A DNA stretch of 5,471 nt from Xanthobacteraceae bacterium (GTDB lineage: Bacteria > Pseudomonadota > Alphaproteobacteria > Rhizobiales > Xanthobacteraceae), in contig JASHWN010000449.1 of NCBI GenBank assembly GCA_030044035.1, forward strand, positions 1-5,471. The letters run 5' to 3'. Positions 4,806 to 5,471 of the stretch are shown here, one piece after another. The translations under genes and the position numbers were made by a program. Position 1 is the stretch's first letter. The number at the start of each line of letters is the position of its first letter. The notes under the pieces were generated by a model. That model was given only the letters and a program-made list of their open reading frames with translations. It was not told the DNA's origin and did not search any database.

Positions 4806-5471
4806 TCAACGCCCGTCCAAAGCTTCCAGTTCGTCGATCAAGCGCTCGATGACGCCGAGGCCGCCCTGCCAGAAGCCAGGGTCGCGCGCGTCGAGGCCGA
4901 ACGGGGCGAGCAGTTCGCAATAATGCTTGGTGCCGCCGGCCGCCAGCATGGCGAGATAGCGCTCGGCAAAACCATCGGCGGCGTGCTCATAGACCGCATA
5001 AAGCGAGTTCACCAGGCAATCGCCGAACGCGTAGGCGTAGACGTAGAACGGCGAGTGGATGAAATGCGGAATGTAGACCCAGAACGTCTCGTAGCCGGGC
5101 TTTAGCTCGATCGCCGGGCCGAGGCTTTCGCCCTGCACCTTGAGCCACAATTGGCCGATGCGCTGGCCCGTCAGCTCGCCGCTCTTGCGTTCGGTGTGGA
5201 CGGCGCGCTCGAACGTGTAGAACGCGATCTGCCGCACCACCGTGTTGATCATGTCCTCGACCTTGCCGGCCAGCATCGCCTTGCGCTGTCTTTTGTCCGC
5301 CGTCTGCGCCAGCAATTTCTTGAAGGTCAGCATCTCGCCGAACACGCTCGCGGTTTCGGCCAGCGTGAGCGGGGTCGGCGCCATCAGCGCGCCGTTCGGC
5401 GCCGCCAGCACTTGATGCACGCCGTGGCCGAGCTCATGGGCGAGCACCATCACGTCGCGCGGCTTGCCCTG
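4806..5471 (-). CDS. Oligoendopeptidase, PepF/M3 family, C-terminal part (5' end beyond window)
   Basis: The 221 visible residues are the catalytic C-terminal third of an M3 (thimet/oligopeptidase F) zinc metallopeptidase; the frame stays open to the right edge, so the start is outside. QGKPRDVMVLAHELGHGVHQ carries the zinc and catalytic motif HELGH (5424-5438), and LTLAETASVFGEML supplies the third zinc ligand Glu 23 residues later. IPHFIHSPFYVYAYAFG, near the middle of the fragment, is the substrate-contact stretch with conserved His and Tyr residues. No signal peptide can be judged; family members are usually cytosolic and degrade short peptides. HELGH and LAETASVFGEM match the proteobacterial PepF/M3 subgroup (about 600 aa) better than Dcp or PrlC. 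It shares a strand with the DUF882 gene, but a 313-bp gap suggests separate transcription. Confidence 0.92.
   Translation of the reverse strand, partial: QGKPRDVMVLAHELGHGVHQVLAAPNGALMAPTPLTLAETASVFGEMLTFKKLLAQTADKRQRKAMLAGKVEDMINTVVRQIAFYTFERAVHTERKSGELTGQRIGQLWLKVQGESLGPAIELKPGYETFWVYIPHFIHSPFYVYAYAFGDCLVNSLYAVYEHAADGFAERYLAMLAAGGTKHYCELLAPFGLDARDPGFWQGGLGVIERLIDELEALDGR

Noticed and set aside
1..5471. Defence system, biosynthetic cluster or mobile island
   Set aside because: All confident genes are ordinary chromosomal families of even composition. No integrase, transposase, toxin-antitoxin, CRISPR or phage feature is visible.

Overview
The window looks like chromosomal DNA from an alphaproteobacterium, most likely a member of the Hyphomicrobiales (Rhizobiales) near Bradyrhizobium, Rhodopseudomonas or Pseudolabrys. 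The signs are high GC, protein sequences typical of that group (MetY, DUF882, PepF/M3), and two kinds of dispersed palindromic repeat that I recognise from such genomes. No RNA genes, CRISPR arrays, transposases or phage genes are visible.

The left half reads rightward. It opens with the 3' end of metY (O-acetylhomoserine sulfhydrylase), followed 21 bp later by a MetA-family homoserine O-acyltransferase. Together they would activate homoserine and exchange the acyl group for sulfide to give homocysteine, the direct sulfhydrylation route to methionine. Next come a small VOC-fold (glyoxalase/dioxygenase superfamily) protein and a single-domain cupin, separated by about 125 bp of dispersed palindromic repeats. 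Neither small protein can be given a substrate.

The right half reads leftward. A long exported DUF882 / peptidase M15-like protein (617 aa) has an intact zinc site, a roughly 270-residue Ala/Pro/Gln-rich linker and a separate C-terminal block. It is probably a periplasmic peptidoglycan endopeptidase related to E. coli MepK. Upstream of it lie 313 bp without a convincing gene, holding its likely promoter and a CtrA-like near-match. The window ends in the C-terminal third of a PepF/M3-family oligoendopeptidase. The cupin and DUF882 genes converge on a 51-bp gap with a perfect 16-bp palindrome at the DUF882 stop codon.

I see mostly ordinary housekeeping content and no convincing new multi-gene system. 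The points most worth checking are the unusual active-site residues of the MetA-like enzyme, the architecture of the DUF882 protein, and the compound palindromic element between the VOC and cupin genes.
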